This document shows positions 41,401 through 53,421 of a stretch of 64,000 bases of DNA, in pieces (positions within the stretch are counted from its first letter, which is position 1; each line of letters opens with the position of its first letter). The position numbers and the translations under genes were made by a program. The notes under the pieces were generated by a model. It saw only the letters and a program-made list of their open reading frames with translations. It was not told the DNA's origin and searched no databases. The stretch comes from Collybiopsis luxurians FD-317 M1 (taxonomy: Eukaryota > Basidiomycota > Agaricomycetes > Agaricales > Omphalotaceae). Where the stretch lies: positions 143,790 to 207,789 of the forward strand of contig KN834812.1 in assembly GCA_000827265.1 (NCBI GenBank). The letters are read 5' to 3'.

Positions 41401-44400
41401 AGTAACTTATCAGATTCCAACTCAGTGCTGCCACGGTATGGTGTGTGAACCTATAGCCGGACCTGAGATGATTTGGACCATCTTGCTCATTCATCCTCTG
41501 GAGCCTTTCTTGACACCGCAGTGATTGCACCCTCATTTGGCCACCACTGCGAGCGCCGATTTGACCGATGCATCTCTGCCACTCTTTTGCACCAAACCCT
41601 CAAGGCTCGGCCTTTGGTAAATTTACAGCATATCCTTACTCGGGGATCTATAAAAAATACTCTTGTAGTTATTATTTGAATCCAACAGTTGGTTTGTCTC
41701 TAGTAAGATAGTGTTGACCCGCAACCAAGTACACCACATGAATGTGACCCCTTTGTGACCTTCCGCACGTGATTTCGACACGTTGCTTATGCCTCTGTCA
41801 CTTGCGTTCACTCTCTTTCACATATTCATAAATATATTTAATATCTACTGCTACTTCTCTTCCTGTATAATTGGGATTATACCAGCTTTCACCCGCTCTT
41901 CTTTAATCAGATAGAGAGATCATGACAGGCTGTCAAAACACATACAACTTGATCAAAAAATACATCCGACCGGTACAAAAATCTGGCTCGACCAGCCAAA
42001 TTTTTGATGTTTACATTAACAATAATACAACTGTAATACTTATATATATAGTTGCAGAAGCATCTCAAAACAGATGGAATGGGAGAGCTGCTGAATACTG
42101 AAACTGTAGAATATACTAATAGGCTATAGCTAAATAATGCTCAAACTATAATTGCATTTGAGTGCAACAGTATTGAAATTAAGTTGAGACTAAATTAAGT
42201 ATTAAGACCTTAAGTTGGATAGGTACCCTTATTAAGCCCTTATGGTGAATACTGCAACTTCATTTGCATCAAGACCTTCACTATATGCACTGGTATAGCA
42301 CAAGATCTGTGTAGCAAATCTGCAAAGGCAAATTCAGCTTCTAGCTTTCCTTCTTAGTTAATTACTAACTGTTGGATAGTTTTGAGTTGTATATCAAGAA
42401 CTTCCTTCACATTCTTTTTGAGGTCATCAGTTTTGGATGACAGCAGGAGTATTTGGCTTTGGAGTAGGCTCCATTGGATTCAGCTCTGGGTGGAATTTGG
42501 GAAGATCAATAACTTGGCTGCCCAGTTTGCAAGCAGTAATTTTGAGTTTGGATTCATTGTTGTGAAAGTCAGGCTCATTGTACAACATGCATTATAAGCA
42601 ATAATTTTTCTTCCCCTCTGTGATTTCTTTATGAAATGAGTTAATAGCTGCATATCTTTATGTGTCACTGATAAGCCAATTTTTCAGCCATAGCTCAAAA
42701 AGTTACAAAACACTAGATCCTGTGTTTTGCAAGTTCAATTAAGTGGTATCAAAAGGACTGAAGTGAGCCCAAGCTATCAGTCAAATCTAAAGAAGACCTA
42801 TTGTATCCATAAGGGTAGCTAAACAATGGTACAGGTTTAGGGTACCTTGTGAGGTGCCTATGCTCTAAGTCCTGAGTGCTTTATGAGGAATGTCAATGAC
42901 TGTCCAGATCATAGTCCATGAGGTTCAATCAAACTTGTAGAACATAAGATGGCCTAGGTCAACAAAGGAAACTTGAGTCTCAAAAACTGGTGTGACACAG
43001 TTCAGGGAACATGAGGCTAGACTCTATAACTGAAGGTCTAGGCATCTTTGGCAATACTATTATTAATTGCAAAGGCATGGTATGAAACAAAAAAGATAAG
43101 CTGGCCAAGTAAAAAGGGAAAAATTCCATTGGCTATTGAATAAAAGAAAAGTCATGACTCAATGAACCATTGATAAGAATCCAAGATGACTTGAGTCAAT
43201 GAACAATCCTGAAAAGCTGATAGGCTGCAAGATGACTGCAGACCAGGCAGAAGTAGATTCAGACTTTAGCCTGTGGCTGAATGATAAATCAATAAACCAA
43301 AAAGGTAACTCATTAAAGGAAAGGAATGAGAATACTTTATTCTGTTGAAATGATATTGGCACTTTTGTGTATCATTGTGGATTATCTGATCAATATGAAC
43401 TATAATTAGTACTTACACTGATCTGATCAATCCACATATATCATTTTATATTTGTATATAGTTGATTACTCATTATCTCAGATTTTACAACTCTCTCATA
43501 GCTACAATTATGCTATTCATTCATCTATCTACACATGTCATATACTATGCTGTACAACATATGAACCATTACTTATATCTGTCAGTAGTTGTACTCTGGG
43601 GTTCATTATGTTCTGAGATATTACATGCTACATGTTTTAGGGTATGATATATGTTGTTATAGGGGTTAGTAGCTTTAGTATAAATACTGTAGCTCAACTT
43701 GTATTACAGACAATTCACATAGTTTCTTAACTACTTGAATGCTAGCTCTGCTCCATAAGCTTTCTCTCTTCCAGCTTTGTCTCTAACAAACTCAGTGAGT
43801 AGCAACTTAACCACTCATAACCAATTGCTGTTTCTACATATTCTACAAGATTTAATTAAGTCCATCAATGAATATGGAAGTACTGTGGTTTGTATGAATA
43901 TTAGTAATGTGATAGAAATTATAATTTGTATCAGTATAAAAGGTGTAACTGTATGTAGGAGAGATCTCAGTTTTGGATATTGAGCCTATTTCAATTTGCT
44001 AGAGTGGTGAAAATCAGCAACAGGGTTAAAGCATCTTAGCTGTTAATAGCTACAATCACTCATGTCAGCCATTGGACTCAGTTGGTTAAGAAAATCCATT
44101 TGAAACTAGACTGCAAAGTCATTGATGTACCCTGAGGAGAGGGACTGGATATAGGGTGAACCTCATATGAATCTCACCTCCCCAGCATTTACTGCCCAAG
44201 CTCTAGTCTATAAAGTTGTAGGTTAAGCAGTCAGTGACTTGCTGGCTAGTTTACAAGTCTGAAACATTGAGCCCTCTTGAATAATAGTAGTGTGTAAAAG
44301 TCTGCAAAGTGACCTGCAGATTGTGCTGTATAAGCTTTGTTGGTGGTTCTTGTTCAACAAAGGAATGAAGTGACCTGCAAATTGTGCCATATAAGCTTCT

Positions 44401-44799
44401 TACATCTGTGTGACCTTGGGATTGTGCCAAATAAGCTTGAAGACAAGTGAACTCTGGTAAAGCCAGCTAAGCTTGTGGGGGCCTGTTGCTTTGACGACAC
44501 CAAGCAAGTGAATTTCTCTATAGGAGACTAAGCTTGTCTACTCTTTTGCACACTCCTTCTACATCTATTCCATACCTTAGCACATTTGATGAAGTCACTA
44601 GACAAGTCCATGACACATCCTTTTGTTCACTGAAAGGGAACATTTGATAACCTCCTTACTCACATACCATAACTGCCATTCTGATCTGATTGGGTTAAGA
44701 GCAGTTCTTTGCAAAGCTCACAACTAGCTGAGAACATACTTATTATTGCTCTTACCTTTACAGTCTTTCCAAAATGACTTACCACACTGGCTGCTCATT
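41401..44799. other. AT-rich island, no intact gene
   Basis: Over 3 kb of AT-rich sequence. Only short open frames; no family is recognisable. A three-unit degenerate repeat lies at 44306-44440. Likely degraded transposon sequence flanking the dead transposase downstream. Confidence 0.4.
44306..44440 (+). repeat. Three degenerate repeats with core ATTGTGCCATATAAGCTT
   Basis: Units near 44306-44337, 44367-44398 and 44409-44439 share gtgacctgcaaattgtgc and ataagctt (the third is shorter at its start). Spacing is about 61 and 42 bp. Function unknown. Confidence 0.6.
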
Positions 44800-46298
44800 C
44801 CAAATACATCATAACCCCATCCTTCCAGGATAAATTTGGTGCCTTTGAAGTGACCTCACAGCTCAACAACTTCATGATTGTTTGAGAGGTAGAAGCACTG
44901 TGGTTGACCATCAGTGAATTTTCCATCTGTCATCTGCATTCTCTTCTTCAACTTCTTCCTATCAGGACTTTATTGGGGCTTGCCACCTGCATCAAGGTCA
45001 TCAACCCAAAACACTCAGATTTTTAGGCATTAATGAAGCAGGCAGTGCACTGTCCTCACATTTTGCATGAGTAGTTGCATTATCATATATAAGCACATGC
45101 TTGTTGTTGGAATAGTGCTTTTCAACAATGTAAGCTGCAACTTTGAACTGTTCAATGATGTCTAAGTTTTGCATATATCCATCCCTTCCAGAGCCAGTCT
45201 TGAAAAGTAGACATGTTGACTCTTTTCCATCAGGTGAGCTCAAGAAACTATAGTCTGCTGATACAAAATCAGCAACCATGATGGATGGGCCTTCCCCTTT
45301 GAGTTCAGGCTTCATGCCTGAGGTAAGTTTCTTCCGGAATGTTTTTTTGGCAATTGTTAGTGCAGTATGTTGACTCATTATGAAACCAGATGACCACAGC
45401 CAATTTAACTTCTGGCAACAGTGCCCAACCAATATCTTCACTGATGTATTTGTTTCATTAGCTCCATCAGAATGGGGATATAGACTTCCTGTTGGTGCTT
45501 GACAACATGCTTTTCATGTCCATTGATATACTGTGCACAAGAATGGTGACCCCAATGATATCCATTTCAAATAAGCCAGCAATGTGCAGTAGACAAGCTG
45601 ATTGTTTTAGTATGGCCAAGAATATCTTCTCCCTTGATGTACTTACTGATTGTCTGCAGTTGCAGCACTATTTTGTTACTGGCATTTTTATCATCTAGAA
45701 TGAATCTTGTTCCTCCACCATGCTTCATGGTTGAAAGTTCATTCTGATCTGTGATGAATGTGCATGCTTCCCATTTGACTCTTTCCTGTAAAAAATTCCC
45801 CCCTCTCTTGTGGAACATTTTCACTGGACTCCTTGCAGCTTGGCCCCAATTTCCAGGCTGACCAGGTTGCTCTTCCTTCTCCAGAGTCACAAACTGGCAT
45901 AAAAACATTTGGATTTGATGAAGCTGCTCCTAGGAGCATGGGACTAATTTTGACTGCTTGTACCCACAGCTGTTCCTAGCTGTACATGGTGGATGTAAGG
46001 GAAGCTCCAGGTCATTGACAGCCTTCTCAGCCTCATTGACAGTAGGTAGTGCTACAAAATTCCCCTTTTTCTGATTGACAAGTTTCATGAAAGCTTTGAA
46101 CTGTTTATCAACATCATCAGGTCCATCTTCCCAAAGTGGATTAGATGTTTTGCAGGTTGGTGGTATACAGGTATTGTCCTTTTTGTCAAAGTATTCAACC
46201 TCTTTGTAAATTGTAGAAGTAGGTGGAGGATCATTTGGTCCAGGATGCTCAGATGTATCTTGGATTTGATCTGGACCCTCAAAGTCAACTTGAAGCAT
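44780..46298 (-). mobile_element. Degraded DDE-type transposase, basidiomycete family
   Basis: Minus-strand frames read, N to C: DDVDKQFKAFMKLVNQKKGN and LPTVNEAEKAVNDLELPLHP (46130-46000); FMCQFVTLEKEEQPG (about 45890); a helix-turn-helix-like block with ISKYIKGEDIL and TISLSTAHCWLI; then GEGPSIMVADFVSADYSFLS, SPDGKESTCLLFKTGSG, the catalytic-looking VLIYDNATTH (about 45070) and LPASLMPKN. Further down, DGQPQCFYLSNNHE and FKGTKFILE are recognisable at about 44900-44830. This matches a large family of Agaricomycete transposase-like proteins with a DDE catalytic core. Several frame changes and stops (one TGA at 44858-44856 in a place expected to be Arg) show that it is dead. No terminal inverted repeats identified. 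Confidence 0.7.
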
Positions 46299-47441
46299 CT
46301 CAGGTGAAACTCAAGCAGGTACTCGCCGGAAGTGCGCTAGGGAATCAATAATAGAGGAATTGGAATCAGGGCCTGAATCCCTGGAACTGTCTGTACATGC
46401 ATGCATTTTTGCAGGAGATTGTAAAGGGGTCTGATGAGTTGTGTGTCCAGTAGAAGCTCAATGTGGGGTATGGCCAGCACTTTTGTCTGCGCACCTGCAC
46501 TTCTTCTTTGGTGAAAGGTGAGCTATAATTTGTGATACAATTGATTTGAGCAGAGACAATGATACTCCAACAGTGGAAGGTGGCGAAACAGACAGTAGGG
46601 ATGGGGTTAGACTCGAAGTGGGCCCTGCTCATTGGAAATGTTTGGAGCAATAATCAATGCTGTCTAATGTGTTGGCTCAGGCATATGCATGTAATAGTAT
46701 AGGCAAAGTACTTCAAGTCCTTGTTTCTTCAATCCAGTCTTTTGTTTTTTTCTTTTTCTGAAAGTATGGTTGACATGGAGGAAGGTTTGCAAACTTTCTG
46801 GGGATTGGAGGCATTTGTGACTATTGTGGACACTGAGGACAATATGAGTTCCAAGTATGAGCATTATAGCTAGTGCCTACAGTGCCTCTTTGTGACTTCC
46901 AAGCTGCAACTTTTCACAAATTCAGTATCTGCTCATTCAGCTTTTGAGATACTGGCGAAAAAACTGCTGTTGAGGAAGCTCCTTACTACATGTCCCCTGA
47001 GCCCTTTTTGTTATTTCCGCCCTCTATCATTATGAAGAGAGATGGAAGTAGATGTCTATTTCATAGCAGAATACAACAATCATCTATCTCCTTTGTGAAT
47101 TTGAAAGATATCAAAAATTGGGCTCAGAGCAATTGTAGATATGGTTTAAAGGGTTACTCTGAGCCCTTTTGTCGATTTATGCCCTTCATGAATATCTAAT
47201 AGATTTTCAAGGCTTTATGGGCTTTTGTCACACTCTGTCACTCCTTTGACATGTGATGTACGCAGTTGCGAGGCAGCACTATCTTACTTAGTCATCACTG
47301 CGCTGCCTTGTGTAACACAAAGAACTGAGGTATCTAAGTTGCAGCTACACCTTATCTTGCTAGACTGATGGGTTTCTGAGCAGACAGAGCTATAGGGTTT
47401 AAATTGAATCACAGAACTGGGGTAAACATGACAGAGGAATG
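46299..47441. other. Intergenic region with an internal direct repeat
   Basis: No gene. The word ctgagcccttttt/ctgagcccttttgt plus gccct-c-atgaa occurs at about 46998-47034 and again at 47159-47192, a short direct repeat. AT-rich, probably flank of the dead transposon. Confidence 0.4.
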
Positions 47442-48880
47442 TTAGAAGTAAAATATATCAAACAAGTGATTCTCATTTCCTTCTTCCTGATCATTACATG
47501 TATGTAACAGTACAGGCTCAGCTCCAGGACTAGGGAAGGATGTCGTTCCAAGGTTTGATTGGACAGCTATACTTGAACTACAGTTATACATCTGAGTGTC
47601 TTCCAACTGGAAAGTCTCATTGATTACAGAGCTACCCATGTTCACCAAAATAACAACAGCAATAGGATACAATGTCTGCCAAATTGCATAAATATCCCTT
47701 AAACTTAGAAAAAATGATTAAAACCTACAGAAGCAAGCACAAATGTGGAGCCAGTGATCTTCATGGTCAGGCAAAAGTCATAACTATGATGTGCAGGTCC
47801 ATATTTATTCAGGAGGATGGAAAGGGTATAGAGAAGCTGGACTGTGCAATATATAGCACCAGACTCAATTAATAGAAGTAGAATATTAAGAGTGTTTGTT
47901 CTTCTATATATTGCAGCTTTTATCGTGGCACGGTGATGATTCCTACACAATATAGTGGTGTGAGTTGGCTAATTATAGCCTACTGGGAAGAATTTTGAAG
48001 CACTTGCCATGCCTTCCATGCAATTAGGCCTGTTGCAAACACATTGACAATAAGAGAAGCCACAAGTGATAACCAGTCCAAAATTGTGATAGGATCGGAT
48101 TTCATGACTTCAATGTCAATGTTATCCAGAATGCAATCTGCAATATTAATTCCTATGTGACATCACACAAAAGGTCTTAGGCTGAGTGTACCTGTCCAGT
48201 GAAGTTCCATACCAATATCAACAATCATGAGAAGCCCCAACATATCCTTCCAAAGCCTTTTCTGCTGAAACAAAACCCAAGCTCTCCATACTACAATGAA
48301 ATCACTCAAAAGTGTCTAGATAATAGGATAAAGTTATTGCGCTCAACATAGATATAGCTAACTCACAGAAACTGTTGGAATCCAACTTTGCATATAATTG
48401 AGTGATAAAGTTTTGTAGTTTGCCATCTGAACTTGGGCTTCAAGGATTCCCTGTACCTCTGGCTTTGTTTGGACTAGAATAATTTGGCATTTAATAAGTT
48501 GGAATGCCCCTTCATTTATGATGATCCAAGTTAATGCAACAAATGTCATTATCAGGCTAGAGAGAAGTGCAATTTGGGAATGGGTCCAGGATTTGGTTCT
48601 AACAAAGTGTACCAGCCAAATACACAGGTAAGTCAAAAACTTCTGAAGGAAGTTATCTCTAACATCACTGACACTAGGATGTGACTAGCAATGAGCATTC
48701 CTATAATGCATACACCTGCAAGAATCACCTGGCATTGTCAGCTATGTGCCCATGAATTTTGAACTATATTATTAGACCATACGTACCATAGCCGGTCATT
48801 GCCACCACGATGTGAGATATAGTGCTTGTATAGATGCTAGTGGCATACGAGGTAATGGCCTGTTGCTCTTCTGGAGTCAT
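47442..48880 (-). CDS. Multi-pass membrane protein, paralogue B
   Basis: Starts at 48880 (MTPEEQQAITSYATSIYTST), ends at TAA 47444-47442. Conserved blocks in the same order as in paralogue A: IIGMLIASHIL; WLVHFVRTKSWTHSQIALL and ALTWIIINEGAFQLI; TLLSDFIVVWRAWVLFQQ; INIADCIL; DWLSLVASLIVNVFATGLIA; RTNTLNILLLLIESGAIYC; and YPIAVVILVNMGSSVINETF, then a longer cytoplasmic tail. All introns seen in A recur here in the same places and phases (for example donor GTAGGC before the NHHRATIKAA exon). Appears intact. Function unknown; the two copies probably arose by local duplication and then diverged. Confidence 0.72.
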
Positions 48881-50369
48881 ACCAGCGAGTAAGTGATATA
48901 CACTTGGTCTGGTCTTGATTGTGGGTCCTTCAATTATATCGTGGTTGCAACAGCCTGCCTGTTTTCACACAGTTATTGAGAAAGAGAGTCTTTCGAGAGA
49001 GTGTATCATGAAGATTCCAAAGACTTTTTAAACAAATCTGTCTTTATGCCTACAGTATTGCCACTTCAATTACAGCAGAGCCACAGCAATATTACAACAA
49101 GACTACAGCAAATACATCAATGAATTCTGGTCGGCTCACAGTAAGTTAGATTAATATGTCAGCAACTTAGTACGACACAGCACGAATGCAATTACAGCAT
49201 CTTCAGTTCTCATACTGCTGCGAGACTCATAGTCCACAGCACCAGTTAATTTTAGACTTGCGAGGCCGGAGGAATTGTCCTTATGCTCGGATTTTATTGA
49301 ATATTCACATCAGTGCAGATGAATGGTATGAAAAAAAAATTTTCCTGCCCCCTCCCTCTAAGACGGCAGCGCGGTATCTGTGGTCGGCTCACCTGCATGT
49401 GATACTTCATCATAAAATGTCAAGAGTGAATTGATCGGCTTGCCCGGCTTCTCGGCTTGCCCATAAGTTGCAGTGAACGCAGAAACAAACGTCACTTCCA
49501 AATATAGAAGAGTCCAAAAACACTCCGGCTTACCATATAAAGCAGTGACATTGTTTTCTGCGCCCACTCTGCTCCTCCCCCCTGCCACGTAACAGTAAGT
49601 TCGACTCCTCCTCCACAGCAATGACTATGGTAGCCTCTGGGTCATTGCTAGACCTTGGAAGGCTGTATTAGGAGTGCGGATACCTGGTTGTGAGTAGATG
49701 AAAAGTGGAGAGGTAGAGATTTTAAGACATTGATAGTAGTTTGCGGATAAACCCTGAGGCTTGAGGCCTGAGCCAGCGAACGTGGTGGATAGCGGGAAGC
49801 CATTGCATTAGCAGTGAACACGGGTAACGGTGTATGACCATCATGTGACTCAGCCAAACCTGAAATCAGAATCTGGGATAGATGAACGGCTGGACCCGAT
49901 GTTTTGTTATATTCCAGCTTTCACTGCAAAGCATAAAGTCTATGTAATTCACTAGTGGCTCTTTAGATTACTTGGCAAAAGTTTTAGCGTGCAAATGAAG
50001 AGCTAGCGATGTCAAATCACGACCGTTTCCAAAGACTGTAACCTGACTGCTTGAAGGATTGCAGTTCTTTTTGGACGAACCGAATATATATTCCCAGATA
50101 TAGCATGAGAATAGAAACTTTCCAAAGATCCGCGCGCATAAGTAGTCATCTCCGATGTTGAAAGCCAGTCCCAATCAAAAGTTTATCATCTCACGATACT
50201 ACGATACTAATATGCAGGAAATACTTGTTTCCTAGCAACTTAGAGGAGCCTTCAGCCGTATAAGAAGTTTGCCCTGTAAACGAAGACTGTCACTGAATAA
50301 TCCACACGACTTAAATGTTCCCAAACCTTGCCTTACGATTGAGAGCATGGCTTAACTTGATGCATAGTG
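48881..50369. other. Intergenic region with TTACAGCA-like words
   Basis: 49060-49115 carries tacagtattgcc, attacagcagagc, ccacagcaa, attacaacaag and ctacagcaaatac, the same motif style as 38503-38600 and 41196-41310. No gene recognised; the minus-strand frames around 49358-49857 and 49968-50174 lack features. Confidence 0.4.
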
Positions 50370-50590
50370 GGCCAACGCTAACGCGTGGCAGGACTCGTGC
50401 CCTTTTCAGTGACTGGAACAAATTACCTTGCGGATCCTGGATCATCGATCATCAATGTAATGAAAACTAACTAAAATTGTTTAAATTGCGAAAATTAGAT
50501 CAATTCAAAATTGCCCGCCTTGGATCAGGCACATAATCGTCAGAGCAGAAACTCGGCATTCCATTCCATTCCATGCACTCATAATTCTGG
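50370..50590 (-). repeat. Dispersed repeat, minus-strand copy (partner of 37909-38100)
   Basis: Reverse complement matches 37909-38100 in several blocks, with a different spacer between the ttgaattgatct block and the cacgagtcctgcc block. Same family in opposite orientation about 12.4 kb away. Confidence 0.7.
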
Positions 50591-50717
50591 TTTGTTCTGG
50601 TTAATACTCGGAACAACGTAGAACACTAAGTAGTATAACAATAAAGAATGAGCAGACAGTTAGGGATGTTTTCAAGGAGGATTATCGCGACCACAATGTA
50701 CTGTTGACGATAATACA

Positions 50718-52640
50718 TTAGACCAGCGAGTAGTACGGAGGGAGCTCAACCACTTCTTCGCAACTAGAATCTCGGACAGTTTGGGGACGTCTCCATCCAC
50801 TATCCTGATGACGGAATCCCCCAACTATGCGTCCATTCCCTCTTAGTATTCTGGGCGCAAGACTCTCAGGAAAGACACCACCTTCTGTCCTATTCATAGG
50901 CAACTTGAATACCGTACGAATGCGTTGTAGATAGAGGGGATGAGATTGGACGCTCAAGGGCACTGATGGTATGTTGTTTTCCTCGGACGGTGACTCAGGT
51001 AAGCCACCTTGCATCCTCACCGCTCTGGGCCTGCGTTTTTCCTCTGCAGAAGACAAGGCTACGGTCTGACTGGCGAGGAAAGGTGATAGGTCCTCACTAT
51101 GTTGAAACGAACCACTGATTGTTTGAACCAGTGAGCCCACACGTCGTCGCCCACGCAGACACAACAGGATGATCCCAACGAGGCAAAGCATGCCAACACC
51201 ACCCACAACGGCACCGGCGATAAGAGCGCTGTGGTCAGGTTGTTTATTGAATGATGGAATGGAGGTAGTCGAGGCACTTGATGAAGAACTGGTGGTAGCG
51301 GTGTTAGTAGTCGAGGCACCTGATGAAGACGTGGCGGTGGTGATGGCGTTAGTGGAGGCACTTGATGAAGAAGTGGTGGTGGTAGTGGTGGAAATGGGAG
51401 ACAAAGTCGCTTGAGTTGGAGTTGTTTGGATGTTCACTCTACAATTCAATCAACACCAGAAATTTTGGATAACACTAGATGACCATACGTACAAGCTGTA
51501 TGCTCTGCGGTACGAGTTCGAATTAGCTCTGTGGCGTCTCTAGACGTTATATCAACTTACTTTGACGTTGAGTTTGTATTCTGCGCAGAACTAGTCGTAG
51601 ATTGTAGCAGAGGATGTCCTGTGGAAGTAGGATTCTGGACAGCAGTGACCTTTGTAGCCATAAAAGGTTGGCCATTTCTAGGAAACATCAGTCCGGCAGA
51701 AGATGAAAAATAATTCTGCTTTTACCCACTCCGCGTCGACTGCGAGGATCTCAAATAGTCTGGAAATATGAGATTAGACCGGAATGAATAACACTCAAGG
51801 AAAAAAGTAATGAACCCTGCTTGGTCAAAAGTCATCGGGGATGTTCCCTCGTCATTCTGCGAGTCCGAAATCTGTACCTGACTGGAATTAGCCGTAGGGC
51901 CTCCAGGCTCGGCCAATTTGATCTTCTGAAAGAAGAATTGCGCCTGCGGGTCATGCTCGTCTCGCTTCCACGTTACCATCTGCGTATTGAGCCCTACAAT
52001 GGGAGTTCCTAATGGAGGGAATGAGATTGAGAGCGAGCCTGCGCTCAAGGGTAGGCAGGAAAACCAAATGAAAAGACTGAAGGAGGGATATTATTAACTA
52101 ATAACCCAAATTGCATGCGGGGCTGGTATACCATAATGCACTAGAGTGTGCAGCCATTCCTCGCTGAGTATGAGCACAGCCGACTGGTTAACGGATCCCG
52201 ATCCGCAACGAAGAGAGAAGAGGTGGCAGAGAGGAAGAGGTGCTGAATGGACCACCCCTGGTTTTGTTGCTGTCTCTTCATCGTCTTTCTTTTTATGGGA
52301 TTACAATATCAGCTGCGGACATAGTGGTTAAGGAACGACTTAGGCAGGAGCTGAGCGTCAACATACCATTACTGCTGTTCGATCGATGATGGGATGGAAC
52401 CTGTTTCGAGGGCGGTTCCTTCAATGAAAGTGAAGTATTTCGGCTCCGAGTTCGAAAGGATCCATAACGAGGGACTCGCGAACTCGACGGTCTGATCTTG
52501 TAGAGTGACCTATCTTGCTTCGCCAGTAGTTACCGATTGGATTTCATCCAAACCATCAGAATGCGTTACATCAGAAACGGTATACGTTGCTACATTCGAA
52601 ATTGTGAATCTCTTGTCACTTAAACTTTGCATATTATTGC
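50718..52640 (-). CDS. Type I single-pass membrane protein with Ser/Thr-rich stalk (Mid2/SKG6-like architecture)
   Basis: Last exon (to 50718): a long Ser/Thr/Ala stalk, a membrane helix (ALIAGAVVGGVGMLCLVGIIL), stop-transfer RGRRR and a cytoplasmic tail of about 150 residues ending VELPPYYSLV. Upstream exons with correct phases encode an extracellular beta-domain: SLSISFPPLGTPIVGLNTQM, WKRDEHDPQAQFFF, then QAG joined to LFEILAVDAEW, and a Thr/Ser linker (VTAVQNPTSTGHPLLQST). Further up, 52380-52530 has likely coding sequence (VTLQDQTVEFASPSLW, YFTFIEGTALE). The 5' end and signal peptide are not resolved; stops around 52190 require introns I cannot fix. Probably a cell-surface or stress-sensor-like protein; no catalytic domain. 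Confidence 0.55.
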
Positions 52641-53421
52641 AACGTGGATAGAAACGGACGAAGATAAGCAACCACCTGCCAGCACATGGTCACTCAAGCC
52701 CAAAGGAACATCATTTCATCTCATCTTACACATGAAGGCCATCTCGAATGATGTACCGCCTTTGATTCAATTAATTTGATAGAAATTGACCTTACGGTTA
52801 CTCTTACACGAGAAGAAAGAGCTGACACCATGACTAACTAGATAGAAGGACGTGCAGCATTCATCTGTCCCATTGGGATTTTTGGGTCAGATTCGCGCGA
52901 CGCCTACACGGCAAGCTGATGCGGTGATCTGAGCTTGATCGTAAAGTTGGAACTCGAATTTTTTTTTTAAATTCCCTTTTTTAACAGCATCTGACACGAC
53001 AAGAATCCAAATTGAATTTGGGGCTCTCGGAAGTGGAACTCACGTGATCGTTCTTCCATGACCACAAGAACTGCAGAGTCGACCGAGCATCGAGTTGAAG
53101 CTCGACTGCGGTAGAGGCATATATCACTCGTAGTGCTCAACTAAATGCATCGAAAGTCGAGCAACACCGTTATTTTTGTTTGTAAAATTGTTGAAACGCC
53201 TGCCTGGGGACGAAAGTTGAACACGGTGACGAGCGAGTCAATGTATATCTGGACGTGAAGATGAAGTTTCCGATCTCTTCCCACTTTTACTAACTGTGTA
53301 TGTTCATATTACAAATTTAGCGTGAAGGACGGAAGGAATGGAAAGTCACAGTTCATTAAGCGCCCACAATATCATCAATAACAAGCGCTCGTGACGATAG
53401 GCGTTTTGCTCCCCTCCCCCG
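52641..53421. other. Divergent intergenic region
   Basis: Lies between the minus-strand membrane gene and the plus-strand thioesterase; would hold both promoters. No gene; one T-rich run at about 52962-52986. Confidence 0.45.

Noticed and set aside
51169..51414. Plus-strand Val/Glu-rich open frame
   Set aside because: Complement of the Ser/Thr-rich stalk of the minus-strand membrane protein.
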